A stretch of 64,000 nt of DNA from JBJHDF01 sp050486405 (GTDB lineage: Bacteria > Pseudomonadota > Gammaproteobacteria > Pseudomonadales > Cellvibrionaceae). The stretch's first letter is position 1, and each line of letters starts with the position of its first letter. The notes beneath the pieces were generated by a model that saw only the letters and a program-made list of their open reading frames with translations, made no database searches and was not told the origin of the DNA. Below are positions 9,401-17,761 of the stretch, in pieces. Location of the stretch: the NCBI GenBank assembly GCA_050486405.1, contig JBJHDF010000018.1, positions 19,407-83,406 of the forward strand. Reading direction: 5' to 3'. The position numbers and the translations under genes were made by a program.

Positions 9401-11006
9401 CCAGGGACACCGGGGGTTCACTGGCAGCGGCCAACCAAGCCACCTGGCGCACCAGGTCCAGCCCCTTGATGGCGGACAGAGCGCCCAATAGCGCCACCTT
9501 TAGCGGCGCAGGACACGCAACAACTTTCTCCGGGTGCGGTTGCAGGCAATAGCGGGCCTCGGGTATGCGCGCCTGCACCGCTGCGAGCACCGAGCGCGAC
9601 GGCGCTATCACACGATCGGCGTTTTGCAGCACCGGAGCAAAGCGCCGAACCCACCGTTCCACGCCCTCAGCGTCAGCATCCTGCAGGTGATAACTGGGCG
9701 ATATGGCAAAATAATCGTGCAGGGTAACGTCGTACGGCAGCCCCAGGGCATCGATCAGATCAAACACCGCGTGGGGCCAGCCGTGAACGTGATGCAAGTG
9801 CAAATGCACAAAGCCAAAGGCACGCAGACAAGCCACCCAGTCCGGCAGACTCTCCACGCCAAAGCCGCCCACCCTGTGGCGCACGGGCCCGCTGGCACCG
9901 GGCAACTCTATCTCTACGCCACCGTCACCCAGGCCGCGCAGCACAACAACGGCGTAGTCGTTCGCCAGCAATCGCGACAACTGGCCGAGGTGCTGCTCCA
10001 CACCACCGCCCCAGGCATGGCTGACAAACAGCAGACGCGGACGCTTGTCCTCACTTAACTGTTGCAACACAGACTGCAAGGCGCTGAAATCCCCGGTGTT
10101 CAATGTGGTCTTGCCTTCCTTTAATACTCTGAGTTGCGCCGCAGCGCTGGTGTGAGACATGTGCGCGAGTATGTGGTCAGTCACTCTGTCGCGCAAACCG
10201 GCCAGCGGGTCCCGCTGAATAAATTGGCGGATACCATCGAAAAAATCCGGGTGTTTCGCCGCTACTGCGGCTTCGGCGGAGGCAACCAAGGCGCCCTTAT
10301 CGTCGGCGAAGCTGACGCTGCCCTGGTGAAAAACAAACACATCGGCGGCCAGTTTGTGCTGCCATCCCATCTCTATGGCGCGCTGGCAAAAGTCGTTCTC
10401 CTCGCCATAACCGCGACCAAAGGCCTGTTCGTCAAAAAGCCCCACCTGCTCCAGACAGGCCCGACGAATATACATGCAGAACCCCACGGCGGTGGGTAGT
10501 ATACAGTCGGCACCGGCGTTAACCTGTAAAAAGATGTTATCCAGATCCCGGACCGTAAAACCGCTGAGCAGCGGGTTGTCGCCGCAGAACTCAGGGTAGG
10601 AGCAGATGGTGGCATTGTTGGAAAAGGGCGTGACAGTAGCAGTCCTTTCGTCCCGATAAGCGCAGTTGCGGATACGCACCAGCCAATCGCCCGCCACTTC
10701 GCAATCACTGTTGAGCAGCAGCACATCAGCGGCTTCGCAGTGTGCCATGGCGCGATTGACCGAAGCGACAAATCCCCGGTTTTCGGGGTTTACCAGCAAT
10801 TCAACGCTGCCAGCCTCCGCCAGCTTGCGGCAATAGGCGCTCAGCTTCTCTTCGGGCGAAGCATCATCAATCAGCAACACCCGCGTGCCCGACGGCAGTT
10901 CGCTGCGCAGTACAGACTCCACACAGCGGCGTGTTTCCGCCAGGCCGCGGTACACGGGTATGATGACCACGAGCCCGGGTCTGTCGGTCAGCGGCGTGTC
11001 AGCCAT
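6420..11006 (-). CDS. four-domain glycosyltransferase (GT2–GT4–coiled coil–GT2–GT4)
   Basis: A 1528-residue protein with two repeated pairs of glycosyltransferase domains. GT2-A spans ~10–235 (VVIIPVYRG, LLLNSDCEV at ~96–104). GT4-A spans ~323–640 (LLFVSHAWGGGVEQHL, then SQVPETYSFTLTHAL). A heptad-rich coiled coil spans ~730–805, ending FSWKITRPLR, a phrase I know from polysaccharide glycosyltransferases. GT2-B spans ~902–1120 (VSILIPVYGQ, LLLNNDTVL at ~984–992, YEDTDLAFR). GT4-B spans ~1165–1528 (ILFVGGFQHTPNID, GAGVKGKVNEAMNYGIPVV). The start overlaps the upstream methyltransferase gene by 8 bp. It probably adds several sugars in turn while scaffolded at the membrane. Domain order is seen; specificity and processivity are inference. 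Confidence 0.92.
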   Translation of the reverse strand: MADTPLTDRPGLVVIIPVYRGLAETRRCVESVLRSELPSGTRVLLIDDASPEEKLSAYCRKLAEAGSVELLVNPENRGFVASVNRAMAHCEAADVLLLNSDCEVAGDWLVRIRNCAYRDERTATVTPFSNNATICSYPEFCGDNPLLSGFTVRDLDNIFLQVNAGADCILPTAVGFCMYIRRACLEQVGLFDEQAFGRGYGEENDFCQRAIEMGWQHKLAADVFVFHQGSVSFADDKGALVASAEAAVAAKHPDFFDGIRQFIQRDPLAGLRDRVTDHILAHMSHTSAAAQLRVLKEGKTTLNTGDFSALQSVLQQLSEDKRPRLLFVSHAWGGGVEQHLGQLSRLLANDYAVVVLRGLGDGGVEIELPGASGPVRHRVGGFGVESLPDWVACLRAFGFVHLHLHHVHGWPHAVFDLIDALGLPYDVTLHDYFAISPSYHLQDADAEGVERWVRRFAPVLQNADRVIAPSRSVLAAVQARIPEARYCLQPHPEKVVACPAPLKVALLGALSAIKGLDLVRQVAWLAAASEPPVSLVLIGHSAEPLDDVPIRVTGSYAEVELQRLIADERPDLLWLPSQVPETYSFTLTHALVTGLPIVASDVGALPERLRDYPEATLLPPDASPDQWLQALLAAATPPQPHAREGVDTLADYRAFYVEPLPSSDYKSIDVAGIVDFLQRLPEPQVELDLPVKDLFRIAVHGGHRGSLREFERRLLPVPAEEKGLAGAAEFQRTLEQLGETERELAALEEALDRYQENLDIAKSNIAELQDQARAAKGHIDHLDEKIAGLEANCLRLEAERDLLLNSFSWKITRPLRVAGRAVRRLLRVGRLALRHSYRPSSWLRALRLIRLGQWRLLLGSVNESRAVEDGTNTPLPQGVDSQLLQPEKLICEKLVLPTSDEPLVSILIPVYGQHATTYACVKSLADNPPSVPWELVIMDDCSPEPAAEALSMVIGAVIERNPENLGFLGNVNAGLAKTRGEYVLLLNNDTVLCPGAVDQMLSVFDTHHSVGLVGAKLLNRDGSIQEAGGIVWRDGSAWNWGRNADRLDPRFNYVREVDYCSGAALLIRRELFLKLGGFDPHYKPAYYEDTDLAFRVRQKGLRVMYQPAAEIYHLEGVSHGKDESNGIKSYQTVNAEKFFQRWQGELLNHRENAVAPELEANRYSKGHVLVVDACMLRPDQDSGSLRMFNLLSLLVEEGFRVTFVADNLEHIDKYVRQLQAIGVQVYHGGWTHSIRQLLRRLGDSLDVVFLCRHYVAVNHVDAVRRYASSAQLVFDTVDLHFVREEREAELNGDAFLQRTAAATRRQELGLVAKADVTLVVSSFEKELLAKLLPEARVEIVSNIHVAQPHRPGYEDRRDILFVGGFQHTPNIDAVKWYASEVLPHLCELLPGVVTRIVGSRMPDDIKALDCEQLRTLGFVEDLAPLLSSARVSIAPLRYGAGVKGKVNEAMNYGIPVVATACAVEGMHLRAGEEVLVAEAPRAFAEAIAKVYLDPELWQKLSVAGVRNVETHFSPKASLPALRRVLQEK

Positions 11007-12342
11007 GGGGTTTTATCAACTTGACGGTGACATTGTCATTCCAGCCCCAGGTGCGATTGACGGCCCAGAGCGCCTCGGTGCGTTCGGACAGGCGGGCATT
11101 GATGATCGATTGCTGCTGCGTCAAACGGCTCAGTGTCTGCTCGAGATCGGCAAGACGCCGCCTGCTGACCAGACCCAGACGCCCCAGCAGGCGCTCGGCA
11201 AACCCCGGGCGACTCGGACTGAGCGGTGGCAGGGACGGCACCTCAGGTGGCTGCAGGGAAAAGGGCACCAGATCGTGCGGCTGCTCATCGTAACTGGTCC
11301 AGACACACTGCAATCCCTCGGCAGAGGCCAGCGAGATGATCAACTCCGGGTGGTAGAAACGCACGTGTTCGGGGTCCCGCCAAAAACCCAGCAACTGAGA
11401 GCGGATGGATTCCGGGTCGGGAAACACCAGCACCAAAGTGCCACCAGGCGCCAGGCGCTCGACCAACAGGCGCATCAGACCCTGCACGGCATCAAAGGTC
11501 AGGTGTTCGACAAAGTGGGCGCAGTAGATACCGTCGTAGCGCTCCTCGGTCCGCGCCAGGTATGTCAGCGCATCATCGGTAACGATGGGCAGCCCCATGC
11601 CCCGCCCGTAATCGGCGATTTCAGGATTGCGCTCCACCCCCACTCCGTCTATGCCGCGCTGACGCAGCAGATCGAGGAATATGCCTACGCCACACGCCAA
11701 ATCCAAAACCTTCCCGCAGTTTTCGAAATGCCGGACATCGCCGGCCTGCATCAGGGACAACAGTGGATGATCCCGCAAACTGAACTCGTAGGTGGCATAG
11801 TGGAACCGGTTGATCGCCGGTTTGTCACCAAGGCGCTGGCGCAAGGTCTGGGGCAGCGCAGCGGGCGGCATCGGGTTGGCCACCTGCGGGCAGGGTTGAT
11901 CGGCGGCCACCAGTAAACAGCGCTTCAGGCTGTCCATCAGACAGGGCTCAGCCAGTGGGTCCATCTCGGCCAGACGGACCATGGATGACGCATCCAGATG
12001 CAGCACCACCGGCACCCCCATCAGGGACGCCATGCGGGGCAGATCCAGAGTGCAACCAAACAGCCCCGTCACTACCAGTGCGTCCACGCGCTGGGCGAGC
12101 AGTTCCCGGGCAACGAAACGGTTGAGCACCTGGGAGGCAAAGCCCGACACCAAAGGCCGACACCGGGACGACACCCAATAAGCACCGCTGGAACCGGATT
12201 TGGCCCAGGCCGCAAAAATGTCTGGCGGCGGCGAGTCTGTGAACTCGAAGGTCAGGGGCACAACATCGAAACCCGACCAGTCGGCAACGGGTTGCCGGTC
12301 TTCGCTAACCAGCAGCACACGGCGGCGGATATCAGAGCACAT
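10999..12342 (-). CDS. SAM methyltransferase with Rossmann-like N-terminal half and C-terminal coiled coil
   Basis: With the ATG at 12342 the protein has 447 residues; the open frame reaches upstream but lies inside wzm. Residues ~5–150 look like a Rossmann-type half (VDALVVTGLFGCTLDLPRMA, GVPVVLHLDAS), similar to the N-terminal half of GT4 enzymes. Residues ~190–350 are a class I methyltransferase with motif I VLDLACGVGIFL (~212–223) and GIYCAHFVEHL. The C-terminal ~55 residues (LADLEQTLSRLTQQQ onward) are predicted coiled coil. It overlaps wzm by 11 bp. In E. coli O9a the coiled-coil methyltransferase WbdD caps the chain and sets its length for Wzm/Wzt; this protein is a candidate functional analogue, although no kinase domain is seen. 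Confidence 0.83.
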   Translation of the reverse strand: MCSDIRRRVLLVSEDRQPVADWSGFDVVPLTFEFTDSPPPDIFAAWAKSGSSGAYWVSSRCRPLVSGFASQVLNRFVARELLAQRVDALVVTGLFGCTLDLPRMASLMGVPVVLHLDASSMVRLAEMDPLAEPCLMDSLKRCLLVAADQPCPQVANPMPPAALPQTLRQRLGDKPAINRFHYATYEFSLRDHPLLSLMQAGDVRHFENCGKVLDLACGVGIFLDLLRQRGIDGVGVERNPEIADYGRGMGLPIVTDDALTYLARTEERYDGIYCAHFVEHLTFDAVQGLMRLLVERLAPGGTLVLVFPDPESIRSQLLGFWRDPEHVRFYHPELIISLASAEGLQCVWTSYDEQPHDLVPFSLQPPEVPSLPPLSPSRPGFAERLLGRLGLVSRRRLADLEQTLSRLTQQQSIINARLSERTEALWAVNRTWGWNDNVTVKLIKPHG

Positions 12343-13165
12343 CGGCAAAGCCTCTTTCCACCCGCTGGAAAAACCAGTAACCAAAAAGGTATGTCGCCAG
12401 AGCGACCAATAACGCTCTGCCAGTGGCGATCCAGTCGGGAGCCTGCCCCAGTACGACAACATCGCGGAACGCCTCGATATAGTAGGACAGCGGGTTGATA
12501 CCCATGATGACAGCAAAGCTCTCCGGCACGGCGGACGCCGGATAAAATACCGGGCTGAGAAACAGCAGGGCGGTGGCGAGAAATCCAGCCACATAAGTGA
12601 CATCACGCACGTAGACCGTCAGCGCGCTGAGCAACCAGGCGATGCCCAGCAAGAAAGGGAAAAACACTGCAGCGATCACCGGCGCATAAAAAAGCGACCA
12701 AGACAACCCCTGGCCGACAAACTGAACAAAACCAAGCAGCACAATAAAGGAAATCGAGAAATGAAACAGTGTTGTAAAGACAATGCTCCAGCTCAGCAGA
12801 TCCAAAGGGAACACCACTTTTTTTACATAGTTGGCATTGTTGATAATTTGTCGAGGCGCGGCCGCCAGAATTTCTGCCAGCGCAAAGTGCACAATAATGC
12901 CGCAAAACAGCTGGGAGGTGAAATTAGCGTCCACTCCGTCCGAACTTGGCCACCGCGCCTGGAAAATCAGACCAAACACGTAGACATATACCAGCAACAA
13001 TAGAAATGGCGTCAACAATGTCCAGAAGATGCCCAGCCAGGAGCCACGGTAGCGGGCAAGCAGTTCCCGACGGGTCATGCCCGACAGCAACTCGCGATAC
13101 CGCCAAGCCCTTCGCAACGGCACCAGCGGCAGTGGTACTGCGGATTTCGGTGCTCTCACGTTCAC
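12332..13165 (-). CDS. wzm: O-antigen/polysaccharide ABC transporter permease
   Basis: A 277-residue ABC-2 type permease. The N-terminal segment RRELLARYRGSWLGIFWTLL is the characteristic amphipathic start of Wzm/TagG proteins, and about six hydrophobic helices follow (first FLLLLVYVYVFGLIF, last LLVALATYLFGYWFF). The start is a GTG at 13165, one base after the wzt stop; the GGAGGT within the last wzt codons serves as ribosome-binding site. With Wzt it forms the inner-membrane exporter for undecaprenyl-linked glycan. Hydrophobicity, N-terminus and pairing with wzt make the call secure, but the exported glycan cannot be named. Confidence 0.93.
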   Translation of the reverse strand: MNVRAPKSAVPLPLVPLRRAWRYRELLSGMTRRELLARYRGSWLGIFWTLLTPFLLLLVYVYVFGLIFQARWPSSDGVDANFTSQLFCGIIVHFALAEILAAAPRQIINNANYVKKVVFPLDLLSWSIVFTTLFHFSISFIVLLGFVQFVGQGLSWSLFYAPVIAAVFFPFLLGIAWLLSALTVYVRDVTYVAGFLATALLFLSPVFYPASAVPESFAVIMGINPLSYYIEAFRDVVVLGQAPDWIATGRALLVALATYLFGYWFFQRVERGFADVL

Positions 13166-13166
13166 C

Positions 13167-14504
13167 TCACACCTCCACTGGAGCTATATCGCAGTATCCG
13201 ACTGGTACGCCCATAAGCCCATGCACCACGTGACTCTCCAGGGCACTGAATACCAGGGCGTCGTGGCGCCAACAGTGTTGAACATGTTCCTGCTGAGTGC
13301 CGGACGCCACAGCAACGGTAACCACGTATTCACCCGCAGGTAAAAATGGCATCGTCAGGCCAAAACGCGCACTGTAGGTCTTTGCGGGAGTCACGGTAAC
13401 CGGATCGTCCCTGTGAAAGAGATAGTTGTTGTCGCCAAACAGCACCTGGCCCAAACGATTCTTCACCAGAAAGCCGACAATAATCCGGGGGATCTCCTCG
13501 GTGACTGAAAACCGAATCTCCAACTGCGTTTTGGCACCGCCCAAAAGATGCGACAGGCGCCGCCCTTCTCCATCGCGAAAACAAACATCCAGTATGGCGG
13601 CCTTGCCAGTACCAAAGCCCTCCCCCGAAAAGTCGAAAGCATGCACCTCCAGATCGTTACGCAAATTAGATGAACGCAAAGCCTCCGTACGTGCATCGTG
13701 CCACTCTTCATCAGTGCTCGCTGGCATCATATCCCGAGCGGCGACAACCTGACTGACCTCCTGCTGTTCACCATAAAGGTATTCCAGATAGGCCTCGGAC
13801 ACCTCCTTGGCGCCACCCAGCATGGCTTGTTCGCCATTTTTCAACCACAGCGCGCGATCACACAACCGGGTAACGGCACCGGAATCGTGGCTGACAAATA
13901 TCACCGACCCACGCTTTCGGAAGTCCTCAAGAAAGCGGATGCACTTTTGGGCAAACAACACATCGCCCACCGCCAGCGCTTCGTCGATCACCAGGATATC
14001 GGCATCCACATGGGCTATCACGGCAAAGGCCAAGCGCACAAACATCCCGCTGGAGTAGTTCTGCACCGGCTGGTCGATAAAGTCGCCAATTTCCGAGAAT
14101 GCAATGATATTGTCCAGCCGGGCCAGTGTCTGCTCACGCGTCAGACCGTAAATGGAGGCATTGAGCAGTACGTTCTCGCGGCCGGTAAACTCCGGATTGA
14201 AGCCCGCGCCCAACTCCAGCAATGCCGCCACGCGTCCCCGGTTGGTCACCTCACCGTCACTGGCCGTCAGAGTGCCACAAATAATCTGCAGCAGTGTGGA
14301 TTTACCCGAGCCGTTACGACCGATAACACCGAGGGTTTCGCCAGCACGCAACGTAAAATTGATATCACGCAGCGCCCAAAACTCTTTCCGGCGCCTGGAG
14401 GCGCCGGAAAAGAAAAAACTCAACAGCCGTTGGTGAGGCTTGTCAAACAACTCATAGCACTTGCCAACATGGCTGACAGCAATAACGGCATCCGGACTTG
14501 TCAT
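13167..14504 (-). CDS. wzt: polysaccharide ABC transporter ATPase with C-terminal glycan-recognition domain
   Basis: A 445-residue ATPase. The nucleotide-binding domain fills ~1–245: Walker A GRNGSGKST at ~63–70, the shortened signature YSSGM at 150–154, Walker B ILVIDEALAVGD at ~170–181 and the switch His in VSHDSG near 206. This family uses YSSGM in place of LSGGQ. Residues ~260–440 form a second, beta-rich domain (LEIRFSVTEEIPRIIVGFLV, then FGDNNYLF), matching the Wzt C-terminal carbohydrate-binding domain known to read the capped chain end in E. coli O8/O9a. The gene lies 18 bp after a small lipoprotein gene and directly before wzm. The extended Wzt supports capping-coupled export. Confidence 0.94.
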   Translation of the reverse strand: MTSPDAVIAVSHVGKCYELFDKPHQRLLSFFFSGASRRRKEFWALRDINFTLRAGETLGVIGRNGSGKSTLLQIICGTLTASDGEVTNRGRVAALLELGAGFNPEFTGRENVLLNASIYGLTREQTLARLDNIIAFSEIGDFIDQPVQNYSSGMFVRLAFAVIAHVDADILVIDEALAVGDVLFAQKCIRFLEDFRKRGSVIFVSHDSGAVTRLCDRALWLKNGEQAMLGGAKEVSEAYLEYLYGEQQEVSQVVAARDMMPASTDEEWHDARTEALRSSNLRNDLEVHAFDFSGEGFGTGKAAILDVCFRDGEGRRLSHLLGGAKTQLEIRFSVTEEIPRIIVGFLVKNRLGQVLFGDNNYLFHRDDPVTVTPAKTYSARFGLTMPFLPAGEYVVTVAVASGTQQEHVQHCWRHDALVFSALESHVVHGLMGVPVGYCDIAPVEV

Positions 14505-14522
14505 GGTAGGTTGTCATAGGTC

Positions 14523-14927
14523 CTAACGGTGGTAGATCCACCATTGGTCATCTACTTTGATCCAGACTTCTTCGACGGGCCGGGTATTAACAACGTTCAG
14601 GCTTCGTATCCTGTAGCTGAGCCTGACCTGGGCCACGCAGCGCTCGTCCTCGCAGGAAACGTGGCGAACCTCCGCCGCTGTCCAGTCGCCAGCCCCACCG
14701 ACGTGGCGAGTATAATGCCCCGGTGGGTTCGCCTGACGGTGCGCCGGAGTCGTAAACCGCCAGGCGCCCTCCAGGTCTCCCGCCAGCAAAGCATCCAGAC
14801 GCTGCTGAGAGCGTTCCGCCACAATCTCTGCGTCGGTGCGCGCGCCTTCTTTTATAGACGCACAGCCACTCAGGACAACAAACGCCATCAATATACCACT
14901 GTATCCAACAAACGACTTAATGTGCAT
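14523..14927 (-). CDS. small lipoprotein of unknown function
   Basis: A 134-residue protein with a type II signal peptide: a hydrophobic stretch, then the lipobox LSGC with Cys at ~22. The mature part has one short helix-rich segment (IVAERSQQRLDALLAGDLEGAW) and a beta-rich half ending KVDDQWWIYHR. That layout resembles the NTF2/SnoaL-like small lipoproteins that often begin with a 'size of the residence' helix, but I cannot assign a family. Two Cys (SCEDERC) may form a disulfide. It lies 63 bp after gspD and 18 bp before wzt, so it may be transcribed with either operon. No function is proposed. Confidence 0.8.
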   Translation of the reverse strand: MHIKSFVGYSGILMAFVVLSGCASIKEGARTDAEIVAERSQQRLDALLAGDLEGAWRFTTPAHRQANPPGHYTRHVGGAGDWTAAEVRHVSCEDERCVAQVRLSYRIRSLNVVNTRPVEEVWIKVDDQWWIYHR

Positions 14928-14990
14928 TGACTATCTACACCTTTGGTTAGGTTGTACTTGATTTGAAAAGCGTAATACGACTTTTTCCGT

Positions 14991-17129
14991 TTACTCTGCC
15001 GCGTCCCTTGTGGCAGGGATAAGTTCATCCAGCTGCCTTTCGAACGCTTCCAGCCCACGCATGCGGGTACGGAGTTCGCGACTGACATCGCGCAGATCCT
15101 GTTCGCGGGTAAGCACTCTGGGGGTGATAATCACCAGGAGTTCGGTACGATCTTGGTTCCGTGTGGTGGTGCGGAACAGATTACCCAGCACGGGCAAATC
15201 CTGGAAGAACGGAACACCACCCCGGCTGGTTGTGGTTCTGTCGCGAATCAGGCCACCCAACACCACCGATTCTCCGGAGCGTACGGCCACGCGGCTGTTG
15301 ATATTACGCTCCAGAAAGGTGCGCTGGCCAGTGGCAGTATCGGGTGGGCCGACATCAGTTACCGACTGACGCAGATTCATGGTCACCATGCCACCAGCAT
15401 TTACCGACGGCGTCACCTCCAGCATGACACCGGTATCGCGGTACTGGATGGACGACGTAATGGCGGTACCCAGTTCGGAAACCGTCTGCGACGTCCGGAT
15501 CGGCTGCTGATCCCCCACTTGCATAGATGCCTGATGATTATCCTGCACCATGACTGCCGGTGTGGATATCACGTTGATCAGCCTTTTTTCCGCCAGGGCA
15601 TTGATCACGCCGCGCAGATCTTCCAAGGGGTTGGCAATGCGATAGGCGAAGCCACTATCCTGGGCACCAAAACCGCTCCCGGAAAAACTCTGCGCGGCAC
15701 CGCGCCAACCACTGCCCAGGTTGTTGTCCAGGTACCACTGCAACCCATAGCTCAATTCGTCAGTGAGCGTCACTTCCAGAATACTGGCCTCAATCAGCAC
15801 CTGAGCCGGCATAATATCCAAACGCTGCAGCGCAGCTTCGATTTTGCGGTACTCCCTGCGGGTGGCGTAAATCAACAAGGCGTTATTTTCTTCATCGGCA
15901 ATCACCCGAATATCGCCGTCGAGGGTATAACCTGTGGTCGTCCCACCACCGCCACCACCGGTGGTGCCGCCGCCAGCCCTGGTTCCGGTGCGCCGGGTAT
16001 CCCGGCCAGTGGTGGCACGCGCAACACCCGCACCCGGTTCCACACCATCGTCCCTGGCCCGCGTGCCCGCCGTGGTACCACCCCCAAAAATACTGCCCAA
16101 CAGCCGGGCAATATGGCTGGCGGACCCGTTTTGCACCGGATAAACGAACAACTGCGACTCAAAATTGTGATCCGGTGATCGGTCCAACCGCTCAATCCAC
16201 TCTTTTACAACATCGAGGTACCGCGATCGGGGCGTAATCACAAGAATACTGCCCAGACGCTCCAGTGGCACTATGCGGATCATGCCTGAAAGCCCATCCA
16301 GGCCGCTGCCGTCACCGCCACCACTGCCGTTCAACAAGGCTAATAGCGCGGCATCAACTTCCTCTACGGTACTATACTGCAGCGGAAAAATGCCAACGGA
16401 CATGCCCTGCAAAATATCCACATCAAATATGTTGATAATTTCCATCCAGCCGTCAATCTGGCTCCGGGTTCCAGACAACACCAAAAGGTTACGCACCGGG
16501 TCAACCCGCAAAAACGCTTCTTCCTTGGCTACAGGCATCAGCACATCCGCCATGGCGTGTGCACCGATGTAATTCAGGGGAACAATGATATTGGCGTGAC
16601 CGGTTCCGCCGCGGGCGTAGGACTCAAAACGCGGGTGCAGAAAGGGCATGTCGCCAGAGCTGCTAATCAGGTAGCGGTGTTCACCCTCACGCACCAGAGT
16701 TGCGCCGTTGGCTTTGAGCAGGGATTCCAGGATTGGCAGCAGTTCATCGCGGGGGATGGGCGCGCGGGTGCGCAGCGTAATCTCACCGCTGATGGAGTGC
16801 TCCAGGATGTAATCCAAGTCCAGAATATCCCCCATAATCACATGCACCACCTCACCCAGAGGTGCCTGTTCGAAATTCAGGGAAACGTCTTCGCCGCGGA
16901 ACTCCACTGCTGGCCGAGTAGCCGGCATACGCACCTGCCGGTCGTTGCCGCGAAACAGCTCCGGGAGCATTTTTTCGTCGTCATCAGCGGACAGCGCTTC
17001 AGGCTGCAAGGATCGCTCGGGAGACCCCGAGAGAGTTGGCTCGTCGTGTTGCGACTCCTCTTTGACGTTGCCGGCACAACCGGTCAGAACCAGCAAAACG
17101 GCGAGTACAATTGGTGTGGCTTTGCCCAT
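14991..17129 (-). CDS. gspD: type II secretion secretin
   Basis: A 712-residue outer-membrane secretin, the gated pore of the T2SS. The ATG at 17129 is preferred over an upstream in-frame start because it gives a lipoprotein signal (VLAVLLVLTGC). Domains in order: N0 ~75–155, N1 ~178–235, N2 ~243–315, N3 ~325–440, then the secretin core to ~670 with VPFFQDLPVLGNLFR and ELLVIITPRV. N3 is interrupted at ~350–400 by a Gly/Thr/Arg-rich insert. The final ~40 residues are charged and may be the pilotin or S-domain region. It is the last gene of the operon, as xpsD is in Xanthomonas, 92 bp after the gspC/N-like gene. Confidence 0.95.
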   Translation of the reverse strand: MGKATPIVLAVLLVLTGCAGNVKEESQHDEPTLSGSPERSLQPEALSADDDEKMLPELFRGNDRQVRMPATRPAVEFRGEDVSLNFEQAPLGEVVHVIMGDILDLDYILEHSISGEITLRTRAPIPRDELLPILESLLKANGATLVREGEHRYLISSSGDMPFLHPRFESYARGGTGHANIIVPLNYIGAHAMADVLMPVAKEEAFLRVDPVRNLLVLSGTRSQIDGWMEIINIFDVDILQGMSVGIFPLQYSTVEEVDAALLALLNGSGGGDGSGLDGLSGMIRIVPLERLGSILVITPRSRYLDVVKEWIERLDRSPDHNFESQLFVYPVQNGSASHIARLLGSIFGGGTTAGTRARDDGVEPGAGVARATTGRDTRRTGTRAGGGTTGGGGGGTTTGYTLDGDIRVIADEENNALLIYATRREYRKIEAALQRLDIMPAQVLIEASILEVTLTDELSYGLQWYLDNNLGSGWRGAAQSFSGSGFGAQDSGFAYRIANPLEDLRGVINALAEKRLINVISTPAVMVQDNHQASMQVGDQQPIRTSQTVSELGTAITSSIQYRDTGVMLEVTPSVNAGGMVTMNLRQSVTDVGPPDTATGQRTFLERNINSRVAVRSGESVVLGGLIRDRTTTSRGGVPFFQDLPVLGNLFRTTTRNQDRTELLVIITPRVLTREQDLRDVSRELRTRMRGLEAFERQLDELIPATRDAAE

Positions 17130-17221
17130 AGGTTTTCTCTGGTTTGTTGAGTCTGGTACCACAGTTACAAACTGCCGTACGCTGGTGCATTTTTCGCCGC
17201 GTTCCGATCTGGAAGGGCAGT

Positions 17222-17761
17222 TTACTGGGCCTCGAACCCGTGTTCAAGCAACAGCCAGCGCTCCTTGAGTTCACTGCCCTGATCGCTAACGAACAGAGCC
17301 CCCTCAAGTGAGACGTGTGTCAACAGCCAACCCTCGACACTATCGAGCACGCGCAGCCTGCGGCGCTCACCGTCAACTTGGATGATGACCCCCGAACTGG
17401 CCTCACTACCGTAGATACCCACCAGCTTGACCTGATCCATTGGATCTGGCCCGCGTTGGACTGGCACCGGCACCTCTTCCTCTGGGCTTGGCTCCACAGG
17501 TGGTTCGAGGGGCCTGCGACCGACCCAGAAGAGCGGGCGCGATTGCAGACCGTCGATCAGCTCCGGCTCCAAACCCATATCAGTCCTTCGTACCGGTTCC
17601 ACCAGGTCGACAATGGGTGCGACAGGTATGGGTTGAGGCGTACGCTGCACCCAATACACACCGGCAATGGCCACCAACAGCACCAGCAGCGTCAGCGCCA
17701 TGGCAAAAGCCCGCATCAGCCTGTCTACATTCCAATCTTTTTTAGCGAGCGCGGCAATCAC
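17222..17761 (-). CDS. type II secretion inner-membrane protein of the GspC/XpsN class
   Basis: A 179-residue bitopic protein with one N-terminal membrane helix (~19–39), a Pro-rich linker and a periplasmic region. The block GLQSRPLFWVGRRP around residues 70–83 matches the start of the homology region of GspC-like proteins, and the C-terminal half (VKLVGIYG, GVIIQVDGERRRLRVLDSVEGW) is the small beta domain that contacts secretin N0. There is no PDZ or coiled-coil tail, so it is shorter than classical GspC. Position between gspM and gspD is that of xpsN in the xps operon. Its start overlaps the gspM stop by 4 bp. It probably links the inner-membrane platform to GspD. Confidence 0.82.
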   Translation of the reverse strand: MIAALAKKDWNVDRLMRAFAMALTLLVLLVAIAGVYWVQRTPQPIPVAPIVDLVEPVRRTDMGLEPELIDGLQSRPLFWVGRRPLEPPVEPSPEEEVPVPVQRGPDPMDQVKLVGIYGSEASSGVIIQVDGERRRLRVLDSVEGWLLTHVSLEGALFVSDQGSELKERWLLLEHGFEAQ

